Shown one piece after another: positions 24,331 through 35,885 of a stretch of DNA of 64,000 nucleotides. The DNA is taken from positions 36,105,155-36,169,154 of the forward strand of contig NC_084670.1 in assembly GCF_028389875.1 (NCBI RefSeq), in the 5' to 3' direction. This stretch comes from Rhea pennata. Taxonomy: Eukaryota > Chordata > Aves > Rheiformes > Rheidae. A program made the translations under genes and the position numbers. The notes beneath the pieces were generated by a model. That model searched no databases. It was not told the origin of the DNA and was given only the letters and a program-made list of their open reading frames with translations. Numbering within the stretch: position 1 is the stretch's first letter; each line of letters starts with the position of its first letter.

Positions 24331-25324
24331 ATATACAGTTCAGCCCCCATCCTCTGTGACCGGTCTCTAGCGCATGATCACCATCACAATGCTGGGCTTC
24401 CCCAGGCACTGGGAGGGAAGACTAGGGGAGGAGGGGGGTAGGGTTAGGCGGGGGGGAGCAGGAGGAGGCTGATGCACCTCCCCCAGTACTGCACAGCTAT
24501 ACAAAACAACCCTGGAATCCCAGAGACTTGGCCATATGGCACAGTAGAATGCCAATGGTTAAGGGAGGATGCACAAAAATGTGCTCGGGGGTTTTCCAAT
24601 ATTTTCACTGGGTATAACCCATCGTGGGGAGATGTTCAAATTTTGTTAAGAGAGTTGTTTTGATCAGATGAGAAAGAGAAAATACTGGAAAAAGACACAG
24701 AACTGCCAAGGCAAACAGGAGGAAAGAGGGCCACGCGGCCGGCCAGCGACCCCACCTGGGACTACAAGAAGGCAGGGGAGAGGGCTGCCTGCCAAAGAAC
24801 AATCAGAAATTTGGTGGAAGCTAATAGAGCTTACAGAGGAGGAGGAGGAGGAGTGAATTGGTCTACGGCACAGCAACACAGGCAGAGGCCAAAGGAACAG
24901 CCCAGTGATTACTGGGGAAGACTGCAACAAGCCCTGTTAAAATACGGGGGAATGACACAACAGAACTTCAGTCATGAGTTAGCGTATCTGTAGACCAGGT
25001 GGCTTCTGATATAAGGGAGTACTTTACGGAATGTATGCCCGGATGGCAAGGGGAAACTCCACAGAAAGTTTTGAGTGTAGCTGTTCATACATACGATGGA
25101 AGAGAAGAGCGACAAACCACAGAACTAGCAAAAGAAAGGAGGCAAGAGAAGCAGCAAGAGACTACTCTGCTGGCAGCAGCGTTGTTGTCATTGCAATGAT
25201 TATAAGGAAAAGGGACTGGAAGAAGGCTTCCTCCTTGAAGAGGATGAGGCAGAGGCCAGGGAGGATTCAATTACAGAGTCGAGGAAGCAGCGCGAAGACC
25301 AAGGGGAGACTGGGAGAAGAGATG

Positions 25325-25375
25325 TAACTGTTGTGGAGAGGCTGGGCATTGAAAAAGGGAATGTCACTTCAGCCT
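25325..25375 (+). pseudogene. ERV nucleocapsid zinc knuckle, with stop
   Basis: Codons spell a Cys-X2-Cys-X4-His-X4-Cys knuckle, but a TGA lies directly after the His. This is the single CCHC box expected of gamma-type Gag; the stop breaks the gag-pol frame. Confidence 0.7.
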
Positions 25376-26051
25376 AGAGGATTTGGGAGAGAAATGGATA
25401 CGAGAGATTTGAGACGAGAATTCAGGCACGGTGATCAGCACCACCAATGACTGGAGGCGTGGGACTTGGAAAACTCAGTGGAGGCTGAGGTCTATCGGAT
25501 GTGGAACACTCAATTAGACCATAAAGGGCATGTAACTGGGAAAACAGGGAAACAGAAGGTCGAGTTTTTCATTGATACAGGGGCAACTTTGTCACTTCTA
25601 AACTTTGTTCTGCAGGGTGCTCTATTGTAAGATTAAATATTGATACAAGGGGTAACTGGAAAGGGGGAACAGGCCTTACGTAAACCATTACGACTGGCCA
25701 CAGGTAAGAAGGGAGCATGGCGAAGATTTGTGATAGCAGAAGACTCACCGGCTTGTTTTCAAGGGAGACATCTTCTCCAGGCTCCAGATGTACAAAAGTG
25801 CATCTTTTGCCAAAGGGCGCTGATCTAATAATTGCGGCAGGGATGTACAGCTTCTGGCCATACGGGTCTGAACCAGAAACACCGAGAGCCCTACAAGACA
25901 TACCCAAGGAACTATGGTATGGAGCAGGTCAGGGACAGAGGTGGGATTACTAAAATCAGCACAGCCAATAGGCAGAAAAGCAAAGCGGGGAGGAGAGCGC
26001 CCCCAGCAGTAAAACACTATCCCATCCCTCGCAGATGGATGCTTCTGCAGG

Positions 26052-26767
26052 TGTTCTAGTTAGATTCCTGGGGGCCAAACATCCGGTTTGGCCAGCCAGC
26101 ACAAACTCACACACACACGCACAAACACTCTTCAGTAGCAAGCAGTTTATTAGTAGATACTTACAAACAGACCGACCTGATGGTAATCTTGAGAAGGACC
26201 ACCTCAATGCTTGTCCCGATCGTCTGCATGGTGAGAGGGAGAGTCGGCAGGCACAATCTTTTCGGGCGTCCCCGAGGAGGCAACGTGGTCCTCTGTTGTG
26301 TAGCAGCCTCACCCTCCTTCGGAAAACTCCGGCATTTATGATTACTTGCGGTAGGCGGGAGTCCCGGCACCTGGGGCCAGCAAGTGCGGGGAGTCTAGCC
26401 CAACTCCGCCCCGGTTGCATAACGGGGCTATGATACTGCGCACGCGTGCAGACTTATTTCGGGGGCCACATTTGGCTTTGGGGGTTGCTATTTCACTACT
26501 CTTCAGCTTCTGACCTTCCTGTTGACTGCTTCTCATGGTGATTCTGTGGCTGGAAGCCACAGAATCTATATGTGACCAACCGCTGTTCTTTCTCACAGAT
26601 TTCCATGACCTTGTTAGTTACTTGTTTGTATCCTGCTTAACACAGCGGTATTGTTCTAGGCACTAAAAAGTTACAGCACTAGACTATTCTCACCAAATAG
26701 CAGGTGATACAGATACAAAAGTTGCAACACGGACCATTCCCATCAAGTATCACGTAGCACGGATACA
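26052..26767 (-). mobile_element. Nested LTR in pol, 5-bp target duplication, left arm
   Basis: A 716-bp element runs TGTTCTAGTT...GGATACA on the plus strand and is flanked by GCAGG at 26,047-26,051 and 26,768-26,772. On the minus strand AATAAA lies at 26,146-26,151. It interrupts the RT region of the surrounding ERV, and the flanking RT is in one frame once the insert and one GCAGG are discounted. A 5-bp duplication fits several ERV classes. The same insertion is in the right arm at 48,980-49,695. Confidence 0.9.
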
Positions 26768-27999
26768 GCAGGGAAGCAGAAAAAAAGGCATTCTAAAGCA
26801 AATTAAAGAAAATATCTTGTTCAAGGAATTCTAAAAGCGTGTGAATCCCTGTACAACGTGTCAATTCTACGAGGAAGTAAAAACAGCTTAGACAAAGACG
26901 GGCCTGCAGACTTTTGGTTGGTACAGGATTGGAGAGCAACTAATCAGTGTGTTAGAGTTCCGCACCCAGTGGTAACCGACAGCTCTACTACACTTTTGCA
27001 AATACCACACTGGGCTGGATATCCTACTGTGATTGACTGGACTGCTGCATTATTTAGCGTTCCAATAGATGAAGAAAGCCCACCCTTACTTGCCTGTGCA
27101 TGGAAAAGACAGTAGTTAATGTGGACTTCCACAAGCATTTACTGGGTCTTCTACCATATTCACTTGAATATTGAAGGAAGATTGAAAAGATACTGAGTTA
27201 CCTGGTGGATTAGCTTGAATACAATATGCGGATGGACTTACTGAAAGCAAGTAAAAACTATGATGATTGTTTAAAGGATACTATACATTTATGCACTGCA
27301 TTAGCAACTAAAGGGCATCGCGTATCTCCGTCTAAGCTCCACCTGTGTTGTACAGAGGTGAAGTATTTGGGATTCATTCAGAAGGAGCGGCAGTAAATAA
27401 CTGATCCAGAAAGGGTAAGAGCCATCGCTGAATTTCCTTAACCAGTTACAAAAAAAACTGTTACGAGGATTTTAGAAGCAGACGGGTTTTGCCCACCATG
27501 GACACCAGGGTTAGGAGAGATGAGAAAATTTTAACTGCCACTTGACAGAGGCAATTAAAAAGGACGAAGTAGAAGCTACCAAATGGGGACCGGAATGAGA
27601 AAAGGCTTTTCAAGCTATAAAAGGCGCCCTAGCTTCTGCCCCAGCCTCAGGACTTCCAGGCTACACAAAACCTTTTAACCTACAGAGACATGAACAAAAG
27701 CAGGGAGCCAGTGGGGCTTTAACTCAAAAAGCAGGTCCCCATCAAAGGCTGGTGGCACACTACCCTGCTCACTTGGATCCAGCTGCACAAGGAGCTCCCA
27801 CATGCATCAGATCAGTTGCAGCAGCAGCTACCATCCCAGAAAAAGGTCGACCATTGGTACTAGGACATTCAGTAACTAGCTGTGTGCCACAGGAGGTTGA
27901 ATTGCTCCCCAAACAACATGCAACACAGGCCTTGTCTCCCCAGCATGCCCACAAGCCCATCAGCTGACCCACCTGAATGCTGATAACATGACTTTCAAG

Positions 28000-30220
28000 A
28001 AATGGAACACAAAATCCTGCAACGTTACTACTGATACACTACTCAACAGTCCCGCAGGTATCCAATGATACTGCGTAATGCCTACGGCAGCAGGTGGTGA
28101 CTGTGTAATTCCTGCAACAATCTCAGGTGGGAACAGCACAATTCCTATGGTAAAAGGTGGCAACTACATAATCCTGCAACGAGCAGAGGGTGCCGCATCC
28201 ACCCGAGACCCAGGATCTGCAACCCTGCAGCACAGCAATCCATGCTGCTGCACTCCCCTGGGCCTTGGCAGGAGCTGGCATAAACTTACACTTGTTGTGG
28301 CATCTCCAGCCTCTGGGTCATTTTCTTCTCCTTCTCTGTGTGGGCAAGGCAGAGAGAAACCGCAGTTTTTGCCAGTTGCTCTTGTGCCGTTTTCCTCTTT
28401 ATTTGGAACTTGTCTGGACAAAAGCCACCATTTTTCTCTGACACTCTTCCTCCTCAAGTGGCAACTACAGCGCAAGACAAACAGAGAGGAGGCATTTCAG
28501 ATGGACCGGAGATCAGAGGAAACCCCACGCAACAGCCCAGGAGGCATCCGCTGACTGGACAGTCAGTCACACGACATTCAACTCCAGCGCCTGCTTTTCC
28601 CAACCAAGCCTACATTAACAGCTCCATTCCTCGGCCACGGCAGGCAACAGGCTGTTTTCTTTCTTCTTCTTTACACCAGCATGCTTGGGAGTCAATCCTA
28701 ATCCTTCAGGCAACAAAACTGACTTACAAAACCGTGTCTTAGTTATGCATCAAAAGAATGCTACTGCTCAAGCTAATAGAACTAATTCATGCTACTAGAG
28801 GTACAGCACATCAAGGAACACCACCACTGTGAGCTCCCCGCTACAACTGCCTCCAGCCACTGGACTCAAAGAGCCTGACCCTGACCTCTGTACAGGCACT
28901 GCCAGCAAAGTCTACCCAACTCACAGGGCGACCATTAGTCTAGGCCCTCCCCACAGCACAGCACAGCACAGCACAGCCCCTCTTCTGTCCTTTGGCTTTA
29001 TTGACAACTTCTCCCTGCAAGGTCATGGGCTGGCAAGCAGGAAAGACATGCGGAAAAGCATGGAGTCATTTGCAAGACTCCATCAAAGGCAACGAACACA
29101 CTGGAAGCTGTCCTTGAAGCCTCCACGGCCGTACAGCTGTGCTTTTTGACACTCAACTGAGGGACCAGCACTACGTAAATCTGTCACACGAACCAGTTCG
29201 CTCATCTGCCTGTCCCCTGCAGGGACTCTGGCTTCAGGTGATTCCTTCTGCACACATTTTCCTCCTTTCTGCGCAGTGCCCCGCACTTGGTGGCAGCCCT
29301 CTGCAAATGCACCACCCAGGCAGTTTGCAGGAGTGTGCTCAGGAGCCAAGCCCGCGAGGAGCAGGAGGTTCCGCAATCTGTTTCTCCTGCAGCCTCACCT
29401 CACCGCACCCTCTGCAGATCCTCACTGCTGCAGCATTTCTCCCAGCACCTCCACAGCATTGGTGTGCTTGGGAGAGCAGGCGCTGGCCTGAAATGCAGCT
29501 CTTCACAACTGCATCTCGGGGACAGGGCTCACAAGAGGGACAGCTCAGCATCCTCACACATGGGCTACTACGGACTAAGTCCAGCCTCCTCGTGGCCCCT
29601 TCCGACTCCCTCAAGTGTGCAGCTCTCCCTTTCTAGGGCACCACCTTCTCCCCACTCACCGAGATTTCCTGTCCTACCGCTTCCTTGCCTCCAGAGTCTC
29701 AACAGCAGGGTCTGCTGTTACATCACCTCTCACATCGCTCAGCTCCTCAGAGCTGCCTTCTCCCTTCTGTTGCCAGGCAAGCTCTTCAGATTGGTTTGGC
29801 AACAGCTCCTTTTGTGGCTTTGCCCAGGTCTTGCTCATTTAAAAACCTAGAAGCCAGAAGGAGACATCAGGTGAGAGACTCACCAAAAGCTGCCACCCAA
29901 GCAGAAGACTTAAGCCCAGGGGGCACACAAGCATAATCTCTCAGTGTTAATACATGCAACACAGCCAAGCAAAATAGCTGCCTCGCATTCATCCTGGAGC
30001 ACAGGCTTACCCAAAGTCACTTCTCCAGGAGCCCCATCTCAGGTCTGCTAGCTGTCAGCAGGGCTGTTAGCAGAGAACCTTACCGCAACACAAGGACTGG
30101 TGGGTGACACACAAGCAGAGAAAAACCCCAGGGACTCAGAAGGCCCAAGCAGGGACAACACTGGGCACAAGCCCTTCACAGCGTACCACCTCCACGCTCT
30201 CAGGTCAATCTGCCCTGCCA
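28000..30220 (-). other. Host-like cassette with candidate exons, left arm
   Basis: Between the two ERVs lies sequence with no viral motif. On the minus strand it carries plausible spliced exons and an AATAAA at 28,997-29,002. It is the mirror of 45,527-47,747, where the details are given. A diverged relative of one part lies in the spacer at about 35,575-35,790, suggesting the cassette derives from the local, pre-palindrome locus. Confidence 0.5.
28047..28179. repeat. About 33-bp tandem repeat, left arm
   Basis: Four degenerate units of the type 'GTAATTCCTGCAACAATCTC' / 'CAGGTGGGAACAGCACAATT'. Mirror at 47,568-47,700. Confidence 0.6.
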
Positions 30221-30224
30221 TAGG

Positions 30225-30960
30225 TGTTCCGAAAAAGTGGAAAACAAAACTCCTTAACACCAGTGTAGCATTAAGGAGCAGGCATTCCTTTAACAGGCGC
30301 TAGGGACGTAGTGGATCCTTCCACGCTTGTCAGAGTTACCTTACCCTCCCTTGCTTTAGCTACCTTTAGAGGCCAATCCTGCAAGGCTTTCACTGCCACA
30401 TCCTACGGACAGGTATCCTGCCTCAGGATCTCCCTTCTTTTTTTCCCTTTTCTTTCTTTTAAGAGGAATGCCTTTACCTTTCAGCAGGGGACCTTGCTCG
30501 GAGGTCTCGGGTCCGGGGATCAGAGGTTCTCCCTGACAATCCCTCAGTGCCAGCTGGAGATGCAGCGATCCCATGGATCCATCGAGACTCAGAAGCAATG
30601 TCCCATCTGGGGTGCCAGAAAAGGTTACCCAAAAGAATGGAAAATAAAACTCCTTAACACCAAGGTAGCATGAAAAAGCAGGCATTCCTTTAATAGGTGC
30701 CGGGGGCATAGCGGATCCTTCCACCTAATACGCCCCCTGAGACCACAATTTGTTGAGCTTTTAGCCGATACCCCTCATACACATTCATTACAATTCCTGG
30801 AATTAATTTGGGTATTCATTACTTTTCCAAGAATTCGCTTTTATACTTACATATCATTACGTGTGTGCATTGAGTCCACGAGGGGCTGTTTTTCGGAGTC
30901 ACGGGGGTCTCTAGAGGCAGATAGGTGTCATACCAGGATGACCAGGATTAATATCACAAA
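30225..30960 (-). mobile_element. LTR cluster: two partial LTRs with leader between, left arm
   Basis: On the minus strand an LTR runs from about 30,960 to 30,620, with a TATAAAAG box at about 30,838-30,846 and an ATTAAA-type signal downstream. It is followed by a primer-binding site (30,600-30,617) and an untranslated leader to about 30,335. There the tail of another LTR copy (30,225-30,330) begins. A 3' LTR followed by primer site and leader means tandem or recombined proviruses. Mirror 44,787-45,522. Confidence 0.75.
30600..30617 (-). promoter_or_regulatory. Primer-binding site, tRNA-Arg-like
   Basis: The minus strand reads TGGCACCCCAGATGGGAC. By memory this differs at about two positions from the complement of a vertebrate tRNA-Arg 3' end. 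A second, more changed copy lies at 34,545-34,562. Confidence 0.6.
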
Positions 30961-31002
30961 CATCATCATCAGAATAATCCCTGCATCCTGATGCTCAGTC
31001 CT

Positions 31003-31560
31003 TCAGAGGTTCACCCTCTGGAGTTTTAGTTTGAGCGGGTCCTTAGTTGCAACTGTGGGCCACTGAACAGGGCGTGGAGACAATTTTACTTGCGTACAGT
31101 GGACCCAGGGCTCCACTCCCTCTAATCTGAGGGAGGCATATGTTGTCAAAAGTACCTGTCGCAGGCCTTTCCACTTTTCCTGGAGGGTTTCTGAGTTCCA
31201 GGATTTCAGGTAAAGCCAATCACCTGGCTGATACAGGTGGACCCGAGTGTCCAAAGCGAGTGGTCCAGCGAGAATGACGTATCTCCTCTAAGGGCGGGCT
31301 ACCACAGCCTTTTCTAGGGAGATCAAATATAAGCGTAAGTCTGCCTCACCCACTATATGGGGTTCCCCAGGTATTAAGGGGACCTGGTACGGTTTTCCGT
31401 ACAGCACCTCGTAAGGGATGATCCTAGTTCTTGTCCTGGGCTGTATCTGAATCCTCAAAAGCGCTATTGGAAAAGCTACTGGCCACTTTAGAGATGTTTC
31501 TTGACAAATTTTACTAAGCTGCGCTGCCCTTCTACGGTCTGAGTGTGTAAAAACTCTCAT
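31003..31560 (-). pseudogene. pol: ERV integrase C-terminal fragment, left arm
   Basis: Two adjacent open stretches: 'TRTRIIPYEVLYGKPYQVPL' (end of the integrase core) and 'LYQPGDWLYLKSW' ... 'EKWKGLRQVLLTTYASLRLE' (the DNA-binding SH3-like domain of gammaretroviral integrase). They are split by an in-frame stop near 31,290. Confidence 0.85.
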
Positions 31561-32439
31561 GTTCCCTGAACTACATCCCAGATGTCCTCAGACAATGGAC
31601 CTCATTTTATACCTTCAGGCATCCCAAATCGAGGAATTATTTCTTGTAGTAAAATCCCAATCACTTCTTTTGCGCCACTGGTGGAGCATGGGAAAGCTTC
31701 CCAGCCAGAAAAGGTATCTACCAAAACAAATCAGTATGACCACATTTAGGCAATTCAGAGAAATCTATCTGCCACTGTTCCCCTGGGGTTAATCCTCTTC
31801 TTACTTCTCCCATTGGTGGCTTCTTCTAAATTTGGGGGTTACCTGCACAACAGCTGCGGCATCTTTTTACAATAAGGTCAGCATTAGATTGCATCTTTGA
31901 CTCCACAGCGTATCTTTTTGCACTGCTTATCGTAGCATCTGCTCCCACCTGAGTTTCCTCGTGCAGTCTCTTAGGGAGCACTTCCATCATTTTGCCAGTA
32001 GTTAAAACTTGTCCATTTGGAGTGAGCCACTACCCTTCAGCATTTTTTGTACATTTCAGCCTTCCTGACAATTCATTTTCATTGTCTGAATATTCAGCAG
32101 GTCTCAGTCTCAGTTATATCTTTCCACTGGGTATTAGAGCTCCAATCACTTGTCCCGCTAACACTGCTCTTCCCGGCTACTGTATCTGCTCTCCTTTTAC
32201 CTTGTGCCACTTCCCTACTTCCTTGCTGGTGGGCTTTGCAATGCATTATAGCTACTTCTTTGGGTTCCATTATTGCCTGTAACAATCTTAACAGCTCTTG
32301 TCCATACTTTACATTGCTTCCTTCTTCGCAATCTGAGCCTTCTTCTTTGAAGCACAACACCCGGCAAGTCCCTCCCCCACAAAAATTTAACAGACTCACT
32401 GTCGCTTCTAGCCATAGTTGCTCTGAGTCAGCTCCAATC

Positions 32440-32800
32440 AAGATGCCATCCACAGACCGTAAAAGAGTGGCATTTGACTACCTTCCCGCCACTGGGCCAA
32501 GATCTCACCAGACAGGGTAGGACTATTCTTGAATCCTTGAAGAACCACCGTCCAGCATAACTGCTCCTTCCTCCTCGTAGTGGGACATCCCCATTCAAAG
32601 GCAAAAATTGTCTGGCTTTGCTCTTCTACGGGAATACAGGAAAAAAGCATCTTTTAAATCTAGCACTGTAAAACAAGTGTTAGTCTCAGGCACCAAGGCT
32701 AAAAGAATATATGGGTTTGGCATGGTTGCGTGTATATCTTTTGTTACCTGGTTCACTGCCCTTAGGCCCTGGACCAGCTGATATTCTTGCAAACGCGATT
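32440..32800 (-). pseudogene. pol: ERV reverse transcriptase fragment, left arm
   Basis: Contains 'LVQGLRAVNQ' and 'FTVLDLKDAFF', then a frameshift, then a further RT portion with 'DGILIGADSEQ' in place of the usual YVDD catalytic box. The catalytic motif is therefore altered and the sequence jumps soon after to RNase H. Confidence 0.8.
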
Positions 32801-33366
32801 TTCTTACTGGCAGGATTGGTGTGTTGAATTCAGATCAACACTCTCTAAGCAAGCCATTTTGCAAGAACGTATTAATTAGGGGTTCCAATCCTCTATGTGC
32901 TCCTAGCTTGGCAGGGTCCTGATGCACCCTAAACCGGCTTTGCTCCCAGCTGTAGCTCTATTTTGACTAGGGTCGCGTTCTTCCCTTTCCCCGGCTTTGT
33001 CAAGGCCCAGAGCAGGGGAATCACTGCATCCAATACACTTGAAGGGATACTTGCACCGTTATTCCACAGAGCCGACTCCATCAAAAGGCAGATTTGCACT
33101 CCCCATGCCAGTTCTGGAGGGCTGTGGAGCTGCACGGAACTCTTGGAAAAGCTTATCTGCACATGAATTTGCATAGTAAATCCCGTCCTAATAAAGGCAG
33201 GGAACACTGGCAGCTAGAGAAACTCATGAGTCCGTTTAGTACCTCCAATTGTACATTCCACTGCTTGCAAAAATGGCCTCCAGGTTTTCCTCCCCATAGC
33301 CCCAACCCTGGTAGTAGTAGTCGTCTTACTTAAGGGTCCTTTACAACTCGTTATCACTGAATGAGC

Positions 33367-33395
33367 GGCTCCACTATCTAATAAAAAAATCTACA
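33367..33395 (-). pseudogene. Retroviral protease active-site remnant, frameshifted
   Basis: The Asp-Ser-Gly-Ala active-site codons are present, but a T-run directly before them has one base too many for continuity with the upstream codons. This is a frameshift at the catalytic loop. The identical lesion is in the right arm (42,352-42,380), so it predates arm duplication or was spread by conversion. Confidence 0.65.
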
Positions 33396-34377
33396 GTTTC
33401 ATTCCCCAGCTTTAATGGAACCAGGGGATCAGCTGCGCAAATTCTGGTTTTCTCCCCCGCTCCCCTCCGTTCCATATTTGACTCCTCTAACATATTCAGG
33501 TTGGTGTTTTCTGGGCTCTGGGGCTCTGTCATCCTTCTTCGGATGACCAGAATTATTGCTTTTATATACCTTCTGTAGACCAGTATTACAGTTCAAGGTC
33601 ACATTTTCTGGCCATTGCTCATCACATTCCAACTTAGCCATTCCAACTTACACATATTAATCACAGTAGCTTCTACAAAGATATCCCAGTGTTTCAAAAT
33701 GCACACCCCAAAGGGCTACGGGGAGGAATGGTGGATTGGCTTGACCCCAGGCCAGCTACCTAGAAACTCCAGCCTCCACCTTTATACTTGCACCTTTGTG
33801 CGCACTCGGCTCTGACCCCTCTGGTCAATTAAGGCAACCCTTGCCGAGCCTCTTTATCCCTTTATGCGCACTTCATACCCTTGTGCGCACTTCATCCCAC
33901 TACCCTTCCCTGCAGCAAAATAATGTAAGTTGCTTCGAGCTGTTTCTCTGATAGGAGGTCCACCCTCCATTTGACACCTACGCCTCATAATGCGCCCTAA
34001 TTCGGGAGCTCTTAAATTTCCTCTTTCAGGCGCAGAACATTTCCCACCCCGTAATAAACATAACAACCGGAACTAGCAACTGGAACAACCGTACTAACTG
34101 CAGCAACAGCGCAACACGCGGAGCAACAGAGGAAAGAAGGAACAGAAAGAAGAGAAGACGAGAAGACAGTGCGGCTGCCCAATACCAGATACCTTTAAAT
34201 CAATCTGCAGGCTTAGGCCTGACAGAGTTACCTTACCCTCCCTTCCTTTAGGTACCTTCAGAGCCCAATCCTGCAAGGCTTTCACCACGTCTTATGGACA
34301 GACAACCTGCCTCAGGATTCACCCCATCCCTCCCCCCCTTTTTTTTCAAAAAAAAAAAAAAAAGAAAAGAAAGAAAG

Positions 34378-34409
<32 letters not shown>

Positions 34410-35574
34410 GAATGCCTTTACCTTTCAGCTTGGGACCTTGCTCGGAGCTCTTGGGTCTCAGGATCAGAGGTTCTCCCCGAAAATCCTTCGGTGCCAGCTG
34501 GAGATGCTGCGAGCCGACGGATCTGTTGAGACTCAGAAGCTGTATCCCATTCAGGGTGCCGGAAAAGGTACAGAAAAAACGGAAAATAAAACTCCTTAAT
34601 ACCAATGTAGCATTAAGAAGCAGGCATTCCTTTAATAGGCGCTGGAGACATTGGGGGTCCTTCCACCTAATATGCCTCCCAACAGCATGATTCGTTGAGC
34701 TTATTTCTGAATACCCCTCATACACGTTCTTTACCATTCTTGGAATTAATTTGAGTATTCATTAGTTTTCCAGGAATTTGCTTGTATTTTTACATATTAT
34801 TACGCATGCGCATTGAGTCCATGAGGGGCTGTCTTTTGGGGTTGCAGGTGCCTCTAGTGGCAAGCAGGTGTCATACCAGGGAGACCAGGATGACCTTTGG
34901 TTGCACTTTTCCCTGGAACTTCCATATAGGTCTTGACCGGAACTTCCATATAAGTCTCAATTCGGCTCTTCTTCTTGTTTGTCATACTTATCGGTCTTGC
35001 AATTTGGGCCAAATTGGTCTGTTCTGCTCTGATTTTGAAGGCCTCCTGTTGTTATCTTAATGGTTACGGCTAGCCAGGCGCCAGTTACATCCTACTTGTG
35101 AAATTTCAAGGCCTACTTATCTACAACAGTGGGACTCCTGGCAAGCGAGTGCTGTGTGAGGGCCTCGCTGGGGAGGGCGGCATGCCTGAGACATGCGCCT
35201 CTGCCTGTCCCAGGACAACAGGTCGAGCCTCTGAGCAGCCTTGCGACTGCCCCTGGCAGTGGCCTCAGAGAGGCCAGGCTGCAGCCCTGCTTCAGGCCCT
35301 GGGGCAAATTCCGACTTAAACCTAGTCCTTAGTTGTGCATAGCTGCCCAGGCTATTAGCCCAGCCCCAAAAGCCTGCACAGAGACTTTTTTAAGGCCTTC
35401 TCAGACTTCCACCCCAGGCAGCGTGCCTTCTCCTGGCCAGGAGACCCCATGCCTGACGTTTTCTTTGCCTTCTGACGGTGCTTGCAGCAAGCAGCTGCAC
35501 TGCTCTGACAAAGGCATGATCAAGGTGTGACAAGGCTCTGTTTTATTTTCAAAGAAGTTCTTATCCACACTCCT

Positions 35575-35790
35575 GCCACCTGTCCATCTGCCTTCTTCCT
35601 TTGCATGTCACTCTCCTCCAGCTCAAAGCCACCAGGCTTCTGGTCTCCTGCCTCTGCTCACAACCAGTATGTGAGGCAAACACAGGGGAGGCATTTCACA
35701 TGGAGGCAGGAACAGAGGCAACACTACTGACTGGCCCAAGAGGCATCTACTGCTTGCACAGCCAGTCTCACAACAATCAACTAGAAGGCA
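35575..35790 (+). repeat. Diverged spacer copy of part of the arm cassette
   Basis: 'GGGGAGGCATTTCACATGGA' ... 'CCCAAGAGGCATCTACTG' ... 'CACAACAATCAACT' parallels 28,480-28,590 in the left arm ('GAGGAGGCATTTCAGATGGA' ... 'CCCAGGAGGCATCCGCTG' ... 'CACGACATTCAACT'). The two are clearly diverged, unlike arm-to-arm identity. Confidence 0.55.
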
Positions 35791-35837
35791 GCCTTTTTCC
35801 AAACGCAACTTTGAAGGCTCCATCTCTTGGGATACTG

Positions 35838-35885
35838 AAGATATATAGATATGTATATAAAAATATATTTTTATATATATATAGG
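35838..35885. repeat. AT-rich self-complementary microsatellite
   Basis: A run of TATATA units with an internal ATATATTTTTATAT; able to form a hairpin. Confidence 0.7.

Larger units (their letters stand above)
24430..27975 (+). mobile_element. Defective gag-pol ERV, left arm
   Basis: Plus-strand order: capsid fragment (24,472-24,663; 'NPSWGDVQILL'); further capsid with 'EQPSDYWGRLQQALLKYGG' (24,893-24,949); zinc-knuckle nucleocapsid (about 25,325-25,375); protease with 'FFIDTGATLS' (about 25,565-25,600); RT (from about 25,990, with 'DFWLVQDWRATNQ' at about 26,910); then RT thumb/connection to about 27,970. Matrix and the proline-rich linker are missing although present in the right arm. A 716-bp LTR is inserted in RT. 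Stops and frameshifts, including one inside the zinc knuckle, make it inactive. No env is seen. Confidence 0.85.
20172..34702 (+). repeat. Left arm of giant inverted repeat
   Basis: This segment recurs as reverse complement at 41,068-56,350. From about 24.9 to 34.0 kb, position x pairs with 75,747 - x. Further out the pairing sum shifts to about 76,676 and then 76,512-76,521, showing indels. Many long open stretches (for example 29,287-29,850 against 45,897-46,460) translate identically, so central identity is extremely high. Outer and innermost parts differ visibly. The inner edge lies inside an LTR: about 390 bp more LTR-like sequence (34,703-35,090) follows here and is absent from the right arm. 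Confidence 0.97.
30960..35090 (-). mobile_element. Inner defective provirus, left arm
   Basis: Minus-strand order: LTR (about 35,090-34,565); primer site; leader with an A-run/GA microsatellite (34,345-34,410); gag remnant (33,429-33,641, 'DEQWPEN' as in the 2-kb provirus); protease (33,367-33,395); RT (32,440-32,800); RNase H (about 32,200-32,330, 'VAIMHCKAHQQG'); integrase C-terminal part (31,003-31,560). Env is absent: integrase is followed within about 100 bp by the 3' LTR cluster. Large deletions in gag and between RT and RNase H, plus stops in the integrase core, make it inactive. Mirror 41,068-44,787. Confidence 0.85.
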
